64,000 bases of DNA from Arthrobacter sp. OAP107. Its GTDB lineage: Bacteria > Actinomycetota > Actinomycetes > Actinomycetales > Micrococcaceae. Positions within the stretch are counted from its first letter, which is position 1, and every line of letters begins with the position of its first letter. Both the position numbers and the translations under genes were made by a program. The notes under the pieces were generated by a model. It was given only the letters and a program-made list of their open reading frames with translations, was not told the DNA's origin and did no database searches. This document shows, piece after piece, positions 26,700-34,540 of the stretch. The stretch covers positions 868,001 through 932,000 of the forward strand of contig NZ_JBEPOK010000001.1 in NCBI RefSeq assembly GCF_040546765.1, written 5' to 3'.

Positions 26700-27974
26700 A
26701 TGACGATCTCCGCAGACCACACAGCGCCTCAACAAGGGACGCCCGGCCAAGTGGCGCCGAGCCGGCTTGGGCAGGACACCACCCAGAACCCCTACGTGCC
26801 CGACGCCGCCGCCGAGGCGGTACGCAAGTTCGGCATCACAGCCGAGGACTACATGCTGCCGGCCCGCCACCAGATCCAGATGGTGGACCAGGACGGCAAC
26901 CTGAAGCACCATTCCGATCAGGGCACCGAACCCGGCCACGAGTACCCGCTGCCGGGTGATGACGAGCTCCTTACCGCCTACGAGCAGCTCGTTATCGGCC
27001 GCCGTGTCAACGACCAGAACTCGGCCTTAGTGCGGCAGGGACGCATGGCCGTCTACCCCTCGAGCCACGGCCAGGAGGCATGCCAGGTGGCAGCTGCCCT
27101 GTGCCTGGCCGAAGGCGACTGGATGTTTCCCACCTACCGCGATGCTGTCGCAGTCATGGCGCGCGGGGTGGACCCGATCGAGGCCATGACCATCTTCCGG
27201 GGTGACTGGCACGGCGGCTACGACCCGCTGAAACACAAGGTCGGCATTCAGTGCACCCCTCTCACCACCCAGCTGCTCCACGCCGTGGGCGTCGCCCATG
27301 CCGCCAAGCTCCGCGGCGAGGACACCCTGGTCCTGGCCATGTGCGGTGACGGCGCCACCAGTGAGGGCGACTTCCATGAGGCCCTGAACTTCGCCGCAGT
27401 CTTCCACCTCCCGGTGGTCTTCTTCGTGCAGAACAACCAGTACGCCATCTCCGTGCCGCTGGCCCACCAGTCCGTTGCCCCCTCGCTTGCGCACAAGGCC
27501 GTGGGCTACGGCATGGCTGGCGAACGGGTGGACGGCAACGACGTCGTCGCGCTCCTCGCAGTGCTGGACCGCGCCGTCAAGCTTGCCCGAGAAGGGTCCG
27601 GTCCGCTCCTGGTGGAGGCGCGCACCTACCGCATGCAGGCGCACACCAACGCGGACGACGCCACCCGCTACCGCCCAGATAGCGAAGTGGCCCAGTGGGT
27701 CGCCCGGGATCCTCTGACCCGGATGCGTACCTACCTCACGGGGAGGCGACTGCTGGATGACGACGGCGAAGCCCGGATCGCGGAGAAGGCGGAAGCGGTT
27801 GCCACGCAACTCCGCAACGGACTCGGCGAGGACGTTCCGGTAGACCCTCAGGACCTGTTCAAGTACGTCTTCTCCACGCCGACGCCGCAGCTCAAGGAAC
27901 AGTCAGCATTGCTCGCCGACGAGCTCGCCCGCGACACCGCTGACACTTCAACCTCGACGGAGGCCCCCGAATGA
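26700..27974 (+). CDS. bkdA: Branched-chain 2-oxoacid dehydrogenase E1 subunit alpha
   Basis: This 424-residue thiamine-diphosphate enzyme subunit has the TPP motif beginning 'CGDGATSEGDFHEALNFAA' (near residue 219) and ending 'VFFVQNNQYAIS'. It also has the phosphorylation-loop-like region 'RTYRMQAHTNADDATRYR'. With the beta subunit it decarboxylates 2-oxoacids from valine, leucine and isoleucine breakdown and passes the acyl group to E2. The heterotetrameric E1 type plus a divergent Lrp regulator favours a branched-chain rather than a pyruvate substrate, but a pyruvate or acetoin role is not excluded. The stop overlaps the beta-subunit start (ATGA). Confidence 0.9.
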   Translation: MTISADHTAPQQGTPGQVAPSRLGQDTTQNPYVPDAAAEAVRKFGITAEDYMLPARHQIQMVDQDGNLKHHSDQGTEPGHEYPLPGDDELLTAYEQLVIGRRVNDQNSALVRQGRMAVYPSSHGQEACQVAAALCLAEGDWMFPTYRDAVAVMARGVDPIEAMTIFRGDWHGGYDPLKHKVGIQCTPLTTQLLHAVGVAHAAKLRGEDTLVLAMCGDGATSEGDFHEALNFAAVFHLPVVFFVQNNQYAISVPLAHQSVAPSLAHKAVGYGMAGERVDGNDVVALLAVLDRAVKLAREGSGPLLVEARTYRMQAHTNADDATRYRPDSEVAQWVARDPLTRMRTYLTGRRLLDDDGEARIAEKAEAVATQLRNGLGEDVPVDPQDLFKYVFSTPTPQLKEQSALLADELARDTADTSTSTEAPE

Positions 27975-29083
27975 GCCCCACCATCACGACGTCGTCCGAG
28001 GCGATTGGCAACGTCAGTTCCGCCACGGCCCGGGCAGCCGCCTCGGCCGCGGCCACTGCCGAGGCGGCAGGACCGCAGCCGGTCACCATGGCAAAGGCCC
28101 TGAACGCCGCCATGGCCGATGCCATGCATGCGGATGGGTCTGTCCTGGTCTTCGGAGAGGACGTCGGCATGCTGGGCGGCGTCTTCCGCATCACCGACGG
28201 TCTCATGAAGACTTTCGGCGAACAGCGCTGCTTCGACACGCCCCTGGCAGAGTCCGGAATCGTTGGCATGGCTGTGGGCATGGCGATCAACGGCATGCGG
28301 CCGGTCATCGAGATGCAGTTCGACGCCTTCGCCTACCCGGCCTTCGAGCAGATCGTCAGCCACGTTGCAAAAATGCACAACCGCACCAGGGGCCGGGTGA
28401 AGCTGCCCATGGTTATTCGTGTTCCCTACGCTGGCGGCATCGGGGGAGTGGAGCACCACTGCGACTCCTCCGAGTCCTACTACGCCCATACCGCAGGCCT
28501 GAAGGTCTACACGCCAGCCACCGTGGCCGACGCCTACCTCATGCTCCGCGAGGCCATCGACTCGGATGACCCCGTGATGTTCATGGAACCCAAGAAGCTC
28601 TACTGGTCCAAGGACCTGGTGGACCTGGAAAGGCTCCGTGCGGACTATGAAGCGAAGACCGCCCGCCGGACGCCGACGGAGGGTCGTGCCGCCGTCGCCC
28701 GCTTCGGCACGGACGCCACACTGATCGCCTACGGGCCTTCCGTTCCCACTGCCCTGGCGGCCGCCGCCGCGGCGGCCGAGGAAGGCCGCTCGCTGGAGGT
28801 CATCGACATCCGAACCATCGTGCCGTTCGACGACGAAACCGTCGCCGCCTCTGTCCGCAAGACCGGCCGTGCCGTGGTGATCGCCGAGGCGCACGGGTTC
28901 GCGTCGGTGTCGTCGGAGATCGTGGCGCGGGTCCAGGAACGCTGCTTCCACTATCTGGCCGCACCGATTCGCCGGGTCACCGGATTCGACGTTCCGTACC
29001 CGGCGCCGAAACTTGAGCACTATTACCTGCCCGGCGTAGACCGCATCCTCGACGCCGTTGACGACCTCCAGTGGGAAGACTGA
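27971..29083 (+). CDS. bkdB: Branched-chain 2-oxoacid dehydrogenase E1 subunit beta
   Basis: This 370-residue subunit has the transketolase-like pyrimidine-binding domain ('VLVFGEDVGMLGGVFRIT', 'FDTPLAESGIVGMAVGMAI') and the C-terminal transketolase domain ('SLEVIDIRTIVPFDDETV'). An Ala-rich stretch of about 35 residues precedes the conserved start 'VTMAKALNAAMADAM', so a later start is possible. It forms an alpha2-beta2 E1 with the preceding gene product. Four bases separate its stop from the E2 start. Confidence 0.92.
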   Translation: MSPTITTSSEAIGNVSSATARAAASAAATAEAAGPQPVTMAKALNAAMADAMHADGSVLVFGEDVGMLGGVFRITDGLMKTFGEQRCFDTPLAESGIVGMAVGMAINGMRPVIEMQFDAFAYPAFEQIVSHVAKMHNRTRGRVKLPMVIRVPYAGGIGGVEHHCDSSESYYAHTAGLKVYTPATVADAYLMLREAIDSDDPVMFMEPKKLYWSKDLVDLERLRADYEAKTARRTPTEGRAAVARFGTDATLIAYGPSVPTALAAAAAAAEEGRSLEVIDIRTIVPFDDETVAASVRKTGRAVVIAEAHGFASVSSEIVARVQERCFHYLAAPIRRVTGFDVPYPAPKLEHYYLPGVDRILDAVDDLQWED

Positions 29084-29087
29084 TCAA

Positions 29088-30635
29088 ATGAGCGAAACTA
29101 AAGTATTCCTCCTCCCTGACTTGGGCGAAGGCCTAACCGAAGCCGAACTCGTGAACTGGCTCGTGGCCGTGGGCGACGAGATCCGCGTGGACCAGCCCAT
29201 CGCCGAAGTCGAAACCGCCAAGTCCGTGGTGGAAGTCCCGTCCCCGTACGCCGGCACGGTAGCCGAGCTGCACGGCGAGCCGGGCCAGACCCTTGATGTC
29301 GGCAAGCCCTTGATCTCTGTCACCCCTGCAGGTTCCGCGGTTGACCCCGCCGAAACCGCTGCGCCGACTGAGCCTGTCCAAACCAAGCCCAACGAAACGA
29401 GAGCCGCAGAAACTGCAGCAGCCGAAACTTACCGCACCGAAGAAAGGGCAGGCTCCGGAAACGTCCTCATCGGCTATGGAACTCCTGGGGGCACTGCGAC
29501 CGCTCGACGGACCCGCCCCCGTCGCCCTTTGTCGTCGGTCGCGGAAGGCTCAACCGGCGGTTCGCCGGTTGAGCCTGTCGAAACCAGGAGTCAAAGCAGC
29601 GAAACAAAGCTCACGACTTCCGCCGATGATCTCCTTCTTCAGCGCACCCGGGTGCCCGGCAAAATCGGTGCTGTCATCTCGCCACTCGTCCGCCGAATGG
29701 CCAAGGAGCACGGCGTAGACCTCGGTCACATGCAGGGTTCAGGGGAGAGCGGATTGATCATGCGCCGCGACGTTGAAGCGGCGATCACGAAGCCGGCCGA
29801 GGCTGAGCATGTCGAAACTGAGCCCCATTCGCCGGGTGAGCCTGTCGAAAGCTTGCCTGCCGACAGCCGGGTCTCCACAAGCTGGACCAGCGGTGCAATC
29901 GACCCCCGAACCGGCCTCGGCGTCATCAGCCGTACCCCCGTCCGGGGTATGCGCAAAGCAGTGGCTGCAAACATGGCGCGGAGCCGCTCCGAGATTCCCG
30001 AGGCAACGGTTTGGGTGGACGTCGATGCGACCGCCCTCGTTGATATGCGCGCAGGCCTCAAGAAGTCCGACCCTCACAACACTCCCGGACTGCTGGCTTT
30101 CATCGCCCGCTTTGTCACCGCAGGCTTGAAGAAGTATCCGGCGCTGAATACGCGGTTCGTCAGCGGCGAGGACACGTCAGGCGGGGAGTCCCAGGAGATC
30201 GTGGAGTTCGACGGGATCAACCTCGGATTCGCAGCGCAAACGGATCGAGGACTGGTGGTGCCGTCGATCCGAAACGCTGGCAGGCTCAGTGCTAAGCAAC
30301 TGGACGCAGAGATCAAACGGCTGACCGCCCTCGCTCGCGAGGGTAAGGCAACACCCACGGAACTGAGCAGTGGCACCTTCACCCTGAACAACTACGGCGT
30401 GTTCGGGGTCGACGGTTCCGCGGCGATCATCAATTACCCGGAGGTGGCGATTCTGGGCATCGGGCGGATCATAGACAAGCCGTGGGTGACCGACGGTGAA
30501 CTCGCCGTCCGCAAAGTCACGGAGCTGACCCTGACCTTTGATCACCGTGTCTGTGATGGTCGAACAGCTGCCGGGTTCCTTCGCTTCATGACCGACGCAA
30601 TCGAATCCCCAACTTCCTTGCTGGCCGACTTGTAG
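29088..30635 (+). CDS. bkdC: Dihydrolipoamide acyltransferase (E2) of the branched-chain complex
   Basis: This 515-residue protein has three domains: an N-terminal lipoyl domain with the lipoylated Lys45 in 'VETAKSVVEV', an E3-binding domain ('ISPLVRRMAKEHGVDL', about residues 196-230), and a C-terminal catalytic domain with 'FDHRVCDGRTAAGFL' (H-x-x-x-D-G). The linkers between domains are unusual. They contain at least four copies of a TGAGCCTGTCGAAA-type repeat, translated as E-P-V-E-T or close variants, and one copy carries a perfect 13-bp hairpin. The frame is kept through all copies, so the enzyme is probably functional with longer linkers. ATG 29088 is used; it lies four bases after the beta stop. 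Confidence 0.92.
   Translation: MSETKVFLLPDLGEGLTEAELVNWLVAVGDEIRVDQPIAEVETAKSVVEVPSPYAGTVAELHGEPGQTLDVGKPLISVTPAGSAVDPAETAAPTEPVQTKPNETRAAETAAAETYRTEERAGSGNVLIGYGTPGGTATARRTRPRRPLSSVAEGSTGGSPVEPVETRSQSSETKLTTSADDLLLQRTRVPGKIGAVISPLVRRMAKEHGVDLGHMQGSGESGLIMRRDVEAAITKPAEAEHVETEPHSPGEPVESLPADSRVSTSWTSGAIDPRTGLGVISRTPVRGMRKAVAANMARSRSEIPEATVWVDVDATALVDMRAGLKKSDPHNTPGLLAFIARFVTAGLKKYPALNTRFVSGEDTSGGESQEIVEFDGINLGFAAQTDRGLVVPSIRNAGRLSAKQLDAEIKRLTALAREGKATPTELSSGTFTLNNYGVFGVDGSAAIINYPEVAILGIGRIIDKPWVTDGELAVRKVTELTLTFDHRVCDGRTAAGFLRFMTDAIESPTSLLADL
29547..29586 (+). repeat. REP-like palindrome inside the E2 coding sequence
   Basis: GGCTCAACCGGCG and its exact complement CGCCGGTTGAGCC form a 13-bp stem around a three-base loop, followed by TGTCGAAACCAG. 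Partial copies of the right arm (TGAGC-A/C-TGTC-G/C-AAA) occur at about 29369, 29803 and 29837, all inside the same gene. Such (g)gttgagcctgtcgaaacc elements are, from memory, dispersed extragenic repeats in Arthrobacter-type genomes. Confidence 0.75.
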
Positions 30636-31003
30636 GAGGGAAATCGCCTGTACCCTTCTCGGACCTTCGCCGTCGCATATCGGCTGGGGGGCGAAGGTCG
30701 ACGCATCCTATGGCGTTGTATCCGAATGATCACTGCAGCGGACAGAGGCCAGCAGGCGGCCGCCGTCGTCGCTGCACGACGTGACGTGGTTGGTGATCGC
30801 ATTGCAGATGTCACAGTAGTGCCTGTGTTGTTTTGTCCCCATGTGCAGATCATAGGGAGCACGGCATTTCTAATGAGTAAATTCAGGCTTGGGGCCGGTG
30901 GTCGCCGCCTGGAGCGGCAAACCAGTTCCCCGATATTCATCTGCCTGATGGGTAGAATCGAGGCCTGAAGACCGCAGATGCTCCCCAGATGTACGGAGAA
31001 CGA
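30636..31003. other. Intergenic stretch without a convincing gene
   Basis: About 370 bases separate the E2 stop from the hydrolase start. A hairpin with the arms ACCTTCGCC and GGCGAAGGT and a loop of about 18 bases lies at 30663-30698 and may end the bkd transcript, although no T-run follows. The small open frames on both strands show no ribosome site or recognisable protein. Confidence 0.5.
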
Positions 31004-31819
31004 ATGTCACGATGGCTCGACGTCGGCACGGACAACTATGTGCTGGCGACTGAAGGTTCAAAGCTCAATACCGGCCTGATCCTGGGGACCGAGCGGGCCA
31101 TGGTGATCGACACCGGGTGCGGGCCGCGTCAAGGCAAGGAAATCCTGGACGCCGTTCGTGAGAAGACCCAGCTGCCTCTGGTCGTCGTGAACACCCACGC
31201 TCACTATGACCACTTCTTCGGTAATGCCGTCTTCGCCGAGGCCGGCGTCGAGGAGTTCTGGGCCCACGAGAACTGCGCCGAGGAGATCGGTGAGAACGGC
31301 GACGCCCAGCGCGCCGAGGTCACGGAGATCGAACCCGAAATGGCCGCCGGTGAGGGCGAGCACGTGGAACTAGTCGTTCCGAACGCGATTGTCCGGGACC
31401 AGCCCGTGCTCGTTGACCTCGGCGGGCAGAAGGTGACCCTGTTCTACCTGGGGCGCGGGCACACCGACGGCGACCTCCTGGTTGGGACCGCCACCACCCT
31501 GTTCGCCGGCGACCTCGTGGAGCAGGGCTCGCACCCCTCTTTCGAGGACTCCTACCCTGAGGAGTGGGCAGACGCCCTGCGGCACCTCTCCGCCCTCCGT
31601 CACCGTTACGAGTTCCTGGTTCCCGGCCACGGCAAGCCGTGCAGTGACAGGTTCGTGAAGACTATGGCCGACACCATGACCACGGCCGTCCGGCAGGCCC
31701 GCCAGTCCATCCGTGATACTCCGGCGGACGCCACTAAGGCCATCCCCGTGCTGCCGTATGGGCCGGAGCAGTCACGGTGGTTCATTAAGCGGCTGCAGGA
31801 GACGCGGCCGCAGCACTGA
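31004..31819 (+). CDS. Metallo-beta-lactamase-fold hydrolase
   Basis: This 271-residue protein has the metal-binding motif 'HAHYDH' near residue 65, a further His in 'GRGHTDGDL', the bridging Asp in 'LFAGDLVEQGSH' and the last His in 'LVPGHGKP'. The order is that of the MBL fold with two metal ions. Substrates in this superfamily range from thioesters and lactones to lactams, and the sequence does not narrow this down. ATG 31004 is chosen for its GGAG seven bases upstream; an ATG at 30989 is in frame but poorer. There is no signal peptide, so it probably acts in the cytoplasm. Confidence 0.88.
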   Translation: MSRWLDVGTDNYVLATEGSKLNTGLILGTERAMVIDTGCGPRQGKEILDAVREKTQLPLVVVNTHAHYDHFFGNAVFAEAGVEEFWAHENCAEEIGENGDAQRAEVTEIEPEMAAGEGEHVELVVPNAIVRDQPVLVDLGGQKVTLFYLGRGHTDGDLLVGTATTLFAGDLVEQGSHPSFEDSYPEEWADALRHLSALRHRYEFLVPGHGKPCSDRFVKTMADTMTTAVRQARQSIRDTPADATKAIPVLPYGPEQSRWFIKRLQETRPQH

Positions 31820-31855
31820 ACCGAGTACTCCCTGCGGGCCGGGTACCGCGCGGCC

Positions 31856-31913
31856 GGAAACACAGGTAGTGACCACGCTACTGGCGGGCCGCAGACCTCC
31901 TTAGGTTTGGGTC
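31856..31913 (+). promoter_or_regulatory. Conserved upstream element, copy 1 (matches 48018-48076)
   Basis: The region contains GGAA, then GTAGTGACCAC (31866-31876), then TAGGTT (31902-31907) six bases before the ATG at 31914. All three are found in the same order before the small gene at 48077. There the 11-mer is a perfect palindrome, GTAGTGACTAC, and lies at exactly the same distance from the ATG. TAGGTT fits an actinobacterial -10 hexamer whose transcript would start at or next to the ATG, giving a leaderless mRNA. The palindrome would then be centred near -43, as for an activator site. Confidence 0.6.
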
Positions 31914-32177
31914 ATGAAGACCGGTATCAGCGCAGCTATCCGCCGTTTCATCGAAAAAAACATCGTGGCCGATGACCCGCTCCCCGAACGCTCCTGGCTC
32001 GACCAGCAGGACATGCCACTGGTGCAGAGGCCCGCTGGGGAGGCCGCGGCAGGGCTGCCGGTGGAGCCGCTCCCGCCGCTTCCTGGCCGTCACGCCGGGC
32101 TTGGCCGGCACCCTCAGCGACTGCGCCAAAGGTTGCGCGGCCATAACGCAGCCATTCATCGCGGTGACGGCAGCTAG
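31914..32177 (+). CDS. Small hypothetical protein, paralogue of the one at 48077
   Basis: The frame encodes 87 residues. The first ~30 ('MKTGISAAIRRFI', 'VADDPLPERSWL') align with the 38-residue product at 48077 ('MRNGANEAICRFT', 'VADDPARGRSWL'). The rest is Pro- and Arg-rich with no counterpart there, so the true end or a frameshift is uncertain. No conserved domain is recognised. The main evidence that it is a gene is the shared upstream element and the repeated N-terminal pattern. Confidence 0.5.
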   Translation: MKTGISAAIRRFIEKNIVADDPLPERSWLDQQDMPLVQRPAGEAAAGLPVEPLPPLPGRHAGLGRHPQRLRQRLRGHNAAIHRGDGS

Positions 32178-32267
32178 GCCTGTTTCCGTTTGGAAGCCAG
32201 TACATCTTGATCAAACCTTGAGGTTGGCTTGCGCTTTCCTTGAGTTTGCGTCCGTAGCGTCTCCGCC

Positions 32268-32411
32268 ATGGGATCTCGTGGGGGAGGCCGGTACGGTCGG
32301 GACTCGCGGCGGGATGTTCGCCGCCGTCAGCTTCGCGTGCTGTCCTACGTTGGGCTCGCGGCTCTGGCTATCGCGACTGTGGTGGTGGTGATGCTGGCCC
32401 TCCGTGGATAG
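32268..32411 (+). CDS. Small single-pass membrane protein (47 residues)
   Basis: The ATG at 32268 opens a 47-residue frame with a strongly basic N-terminal half (ten Arg in the first 23 residues) and one hydrophobic segment, 'LSYVGLAALAIATVVVVMLA', ending in L-R-G. The layout, a basic head followed by a single C-terminal membrane helix, matches the small protein at 48190-48330. No strong ribosome site is visible. The function is unknown, and the call rests on amino-acid pattern only. Confidence 0.45.
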   Translation: MGSRGGGRYGRDSRRDVRRRQLRVLSYVGLAALAIATVVVVMLALRG

Positions 32412-32604
32412 GGGCAAGGCGCGAAACGCATTAGTTGAATAGTGGCTGCAGTAAATGGGCGTGTCCGGTTGGACAGCGCCCTTGACTGCTAAGTAGGCTG
32501 GCGAGCGATCCAAAAAATGGGGGTCCATTCCCAGCCCCTTTGCCGCGCCGGAGCATAGTCGCTTGGGTGTGTCGAAGGTGCTGCCGCTTACGGAGGTCTC
32601 AACC

Positions 32605-32751
32605 GTGGCTGTCACCGATTTTGTTCTCGCGCTGTCCGGCCTGCTGGGCAGCCTGCTGGTCCCGTTCGCCGGGCTCTACTGGATGCTCCGGCTGAAGCGA
32701 AGGGCCGTTGCGCCGGCGGCAGCCGCGCCGGTTCCGGGGCGGATGAAGTAG
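32605..32751 (+). CDS. Small membrane protein (48 residues)
   Basis: GTG 32605 follows GGAGG by eight bases. The product has one membrane segment, 'FVLALSGLLGSLLVPFAGLY', then a basic stretch 'LRLKRR' and an Ala/Pro tail. It lies two bases before the next small gene, suggesting coupling. No family is recognised. Confidence 0.5.
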   Translation: MAVTDFVLALSGLLGSLLVPFAGLYWMLRLKRRAVAPAAAAPVPGRMK

Positions 32752-32753
32752 CC

Positions 32754-32873
32754 GTGCCCTACGTAGACATCAACCCGCATCGCAGCCGGCCCAAATGGTG
32801 GGGTTATGTGGGGCTGAGTATCCTGCTGGTGATCACTGCCGCTGTTGTCGCGGCGGCTCTCACTCACGGATGA
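32754..32873 (+). CDS. Small membrane protein (39 residues)
   Basis: GTG 32754 lies two bases after the stop of the preceding small gene. The product has a polar, basic N-terminus ('VDINPHRSRPKWWG') and one membrane helix ('YVGLSILLVITAAVVAAAL'). Its pattern again is a basic head with a single C-terminal helix. The function is unknown. Confidence 0.45.
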   Translation: MPYVDINPHRSRPKWWGYVGLSILLVITAAVVAAALTHG

Positions 32874-33017
32874 ATTGCGGCTTGCTCTGGCCCGCGAGGG
32901 ACGGGCGTCCACGGATGGTGACCGACAGGTCCCCGTTGGGCACCTAGAATGGTTGCTTGAACCAAGCCAATCGACCACCGCAGCGGGACGCCGCTGCGAG
33001 TCCCGGGGGACTGAACC

Positions 33018-34259
33018 ATGCCTGAACCAGCGGATAACCGATTAGCCGAGGCCGATACCGACGAGGCTCAGCCCGAGCTCCGCCGCCGCTTCCGCCGCCG
33101 AAATGACGACGGCTCCGACGCCTGGACAGGAACCTTCCCCGCCGTGACACCTGAACCGACAGCACCGCCGCTTCCCGTCCGCAGCTCGTCTTGGGCGGAG
33201 GCGGCGGCCGTTGCCGACGCACTCAGCGACGCCCCTCCTGCACCTGCCGCCCCGCCGACTCCGCTCCGCCGCCCAGCGGCAGTCCCGCCGTCGCGCGTCC
33301 CGGAAACTCAAGTGGAGCCCGAAGTTGCCGAAGCGGACGCCACGGCACTGCCGACGTCGTTCGTGCGCGAGCAGAAGCCGCGCCCGAAAAAGGGCTTCCG
33401 CGGCTTCCTGTACCGGGCCACCGGGGGCGCCTGGAACATGGGCCCGAGCGCGCTGGAGCGCGAGGAGGACGAGCTGGCCCGCCGGATCTCGCGCCAGCTG
33501 CAGGGCAGCTTCAATACCGCCGTGCTCAGCCTTAAGGGCGGCATCGGCAAGACATCCACCACTGTGGGCGTCGGCCTTACCCTGGCTGAGTTCCGCGGTG
33601 ACCCGCCCTGTGCCATTGATGCTAACCCGGACTCCGGCGACCTCGTGGAGCGCGCTCTCGGTGAGGGCATTTACCAGAAAGCAACACCGCGGACCATCAC
33701 CGACCTGCTCAAGAACATCGACTCCGTTGACTCGCTGACCGAGCTGTCCCGCTACATGCACCACTCGGGCCGGCTGCACCTCATCGCCGGCGAGCAGGAC
33801 CCCGAGGTGTCCGACTCGCTCACCGCCGAGGAATACCTGCGAATCCGCAAGCTCATCTCCAGCTACTACTCCGTGGCACTGACCGACTGCGGCACCGGCG
33901 TCACGCACAACGCAATGAGTGGAATCCTGCAGTCAGCGGACAACCTGATCATCGCCGCCGGCTACGCGGTGAGCGGTGCCAAGCGCGCCCGCAGCACGCT
34001 GCAGTGGCTGGCCGGCCACGGTTACGAGGAGCTCGCCCGTAATGCGATCGTGGTGATCACGGACAAGGACGAGGTGTCCTCTCGCGTGGACAAGGACGCC
34101 ATCGAGGAGCATCTGGCCGGCATGTGCCGTGAGCTCATCGCGGTGCCGCACGACAGGGGAGTTGCGGACGGTGACCTGGTGACCCTGGACCACCTGAAGC
34201 CGGAGACGCGTCGGGCTTACAAGGAGATCGCTGCGGCGATTGTGGACGGGTACCGGTAG
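33018..34259 (+). CDS. MinD/ParA-like ATPase with long disordered N-terminus
   Basis: This is a 413-residue protein. The first ~125 residues are Pro-, Ala- and Arg-rich and look disordered. From residue ~170 it has a deviant Walker A motif, 'LKGGIGKTSTTVGVG', followed by 'AIDANPDSGDL' and 'VALTDCGTGVTHN'. This is the arrangement of MinD/ParA ATPases with N-terminal extensions known in actinobacteria, including some beside type VII secretion genes. No WXG100 or Ecc gene is visible here, so the cellular role (positioning, secretion or cell envelope) is open. ATG 33018 follows GGGGGA. A hairpin terminator follows the gene. Confidence 0.85.
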   Translation: MPEPADNRLAEADTDEAQPELRRRFRRRNDDGSDAWTGTFPAVTPEPTAPPLPVRSSSWAEAAAVADALSDAPPAPAAPPTPLRRPAAVPPSRVPETQVEPEVAEADATALPTSFVREQKPRPKKGFRGFLYRATGGAWNMGPSALEREEDELARRISRQLQGSFNTAVLSLKGGIGKTSTTVGVGLTLAEFRGDPPCAIDANPDSGDLVERALGEGIYQKATPRTITDLLKNIDSVDSLTELSRYMHHSGRLHLIAGEQDPEVSDSLTAEEYLRIRKLISSYYSVALTDCGTGVTHNAMSGILQSADNLIIAAGYAVSGAKRARSTLQWLAGHGYEELARNAIVVITDKDEVSSRVDKDAIEEHLAGMCRELIAVPHDRGVADGDLVTLDHLKPETRRAYKEIAAAIVDGYR

Positions 34260-34272
34260 GTCTTTACATGAC

Positions 34273-34308
34273 TTGATGGCCGCTGCGTGAGTTCACGCCG
34301 CGGTCATT
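34273..34308 (+). terminator. Hairpin after the MinD-like gene
   Basis: An imperfect stem of about 14 base pairs, TGGCCGCTGCGTGA with TCACGCCGCGGTCA, and a two-base loop lies about 15 bases after the stop. It is followed by TTCCATTTAGG, a weak T-rich tract. Confidence 0.6.
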
Positions 34309-34540
34309 CCATTTAGGCCTGTAGCTGCGCTTAGGGAATCTTGCATCCGCGGTGCGGAGATTCTTAGAAAAATGCCATATGCGGTCTCCGGACACGCGTT
34401 GCGTGCTCTAACGATCTTTTATTCATGGGGACCATATGACGCTGCGCTCGTTTGTTATCCGCGGGCTTGCACTTGCTACTGCCATGCTCTTGCTTGTTAC
34501 CGGAATGGCTGCGCCATCGCTGGCCGTCGACGACCTACTG

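Noticed and set aside
26541..26939. N-terminal extension of the Lrp-type regulator
   Set aside because: It runs antisense into the start of the E1 alpha gene and across the divergent promoter region; ATG 26540 gives the normal family length.
27027..29020. Long minus-strand frames opposite bkdA and bkdB
   Set aside because: They are antisense shadows of GC-rich coding sequence with no ribosome site and a composition unlike real proteins.
30726..30968. Possible 80-residue gene before the MBL hydrolase
   Set aside because: No ribosome site, no hydrophobic or domain pattern and no neighbour coupling.
33042..33908. A 288-residue minus-strand frame opposite the MinD-like gene
   Set aside because: The plus-strand frame has clear ATPase motifs, and the antisense frame is an Arg/Gly-rich shadow.
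33018..34259. Type VII secretion locus, suggested by the MinD-like ATPase with disordered N-terminus and small neighbours
   Set aside because: No WXG100, EccC or mycosin-type gene is visible nearby, and the small neighbours are membrane proteins.
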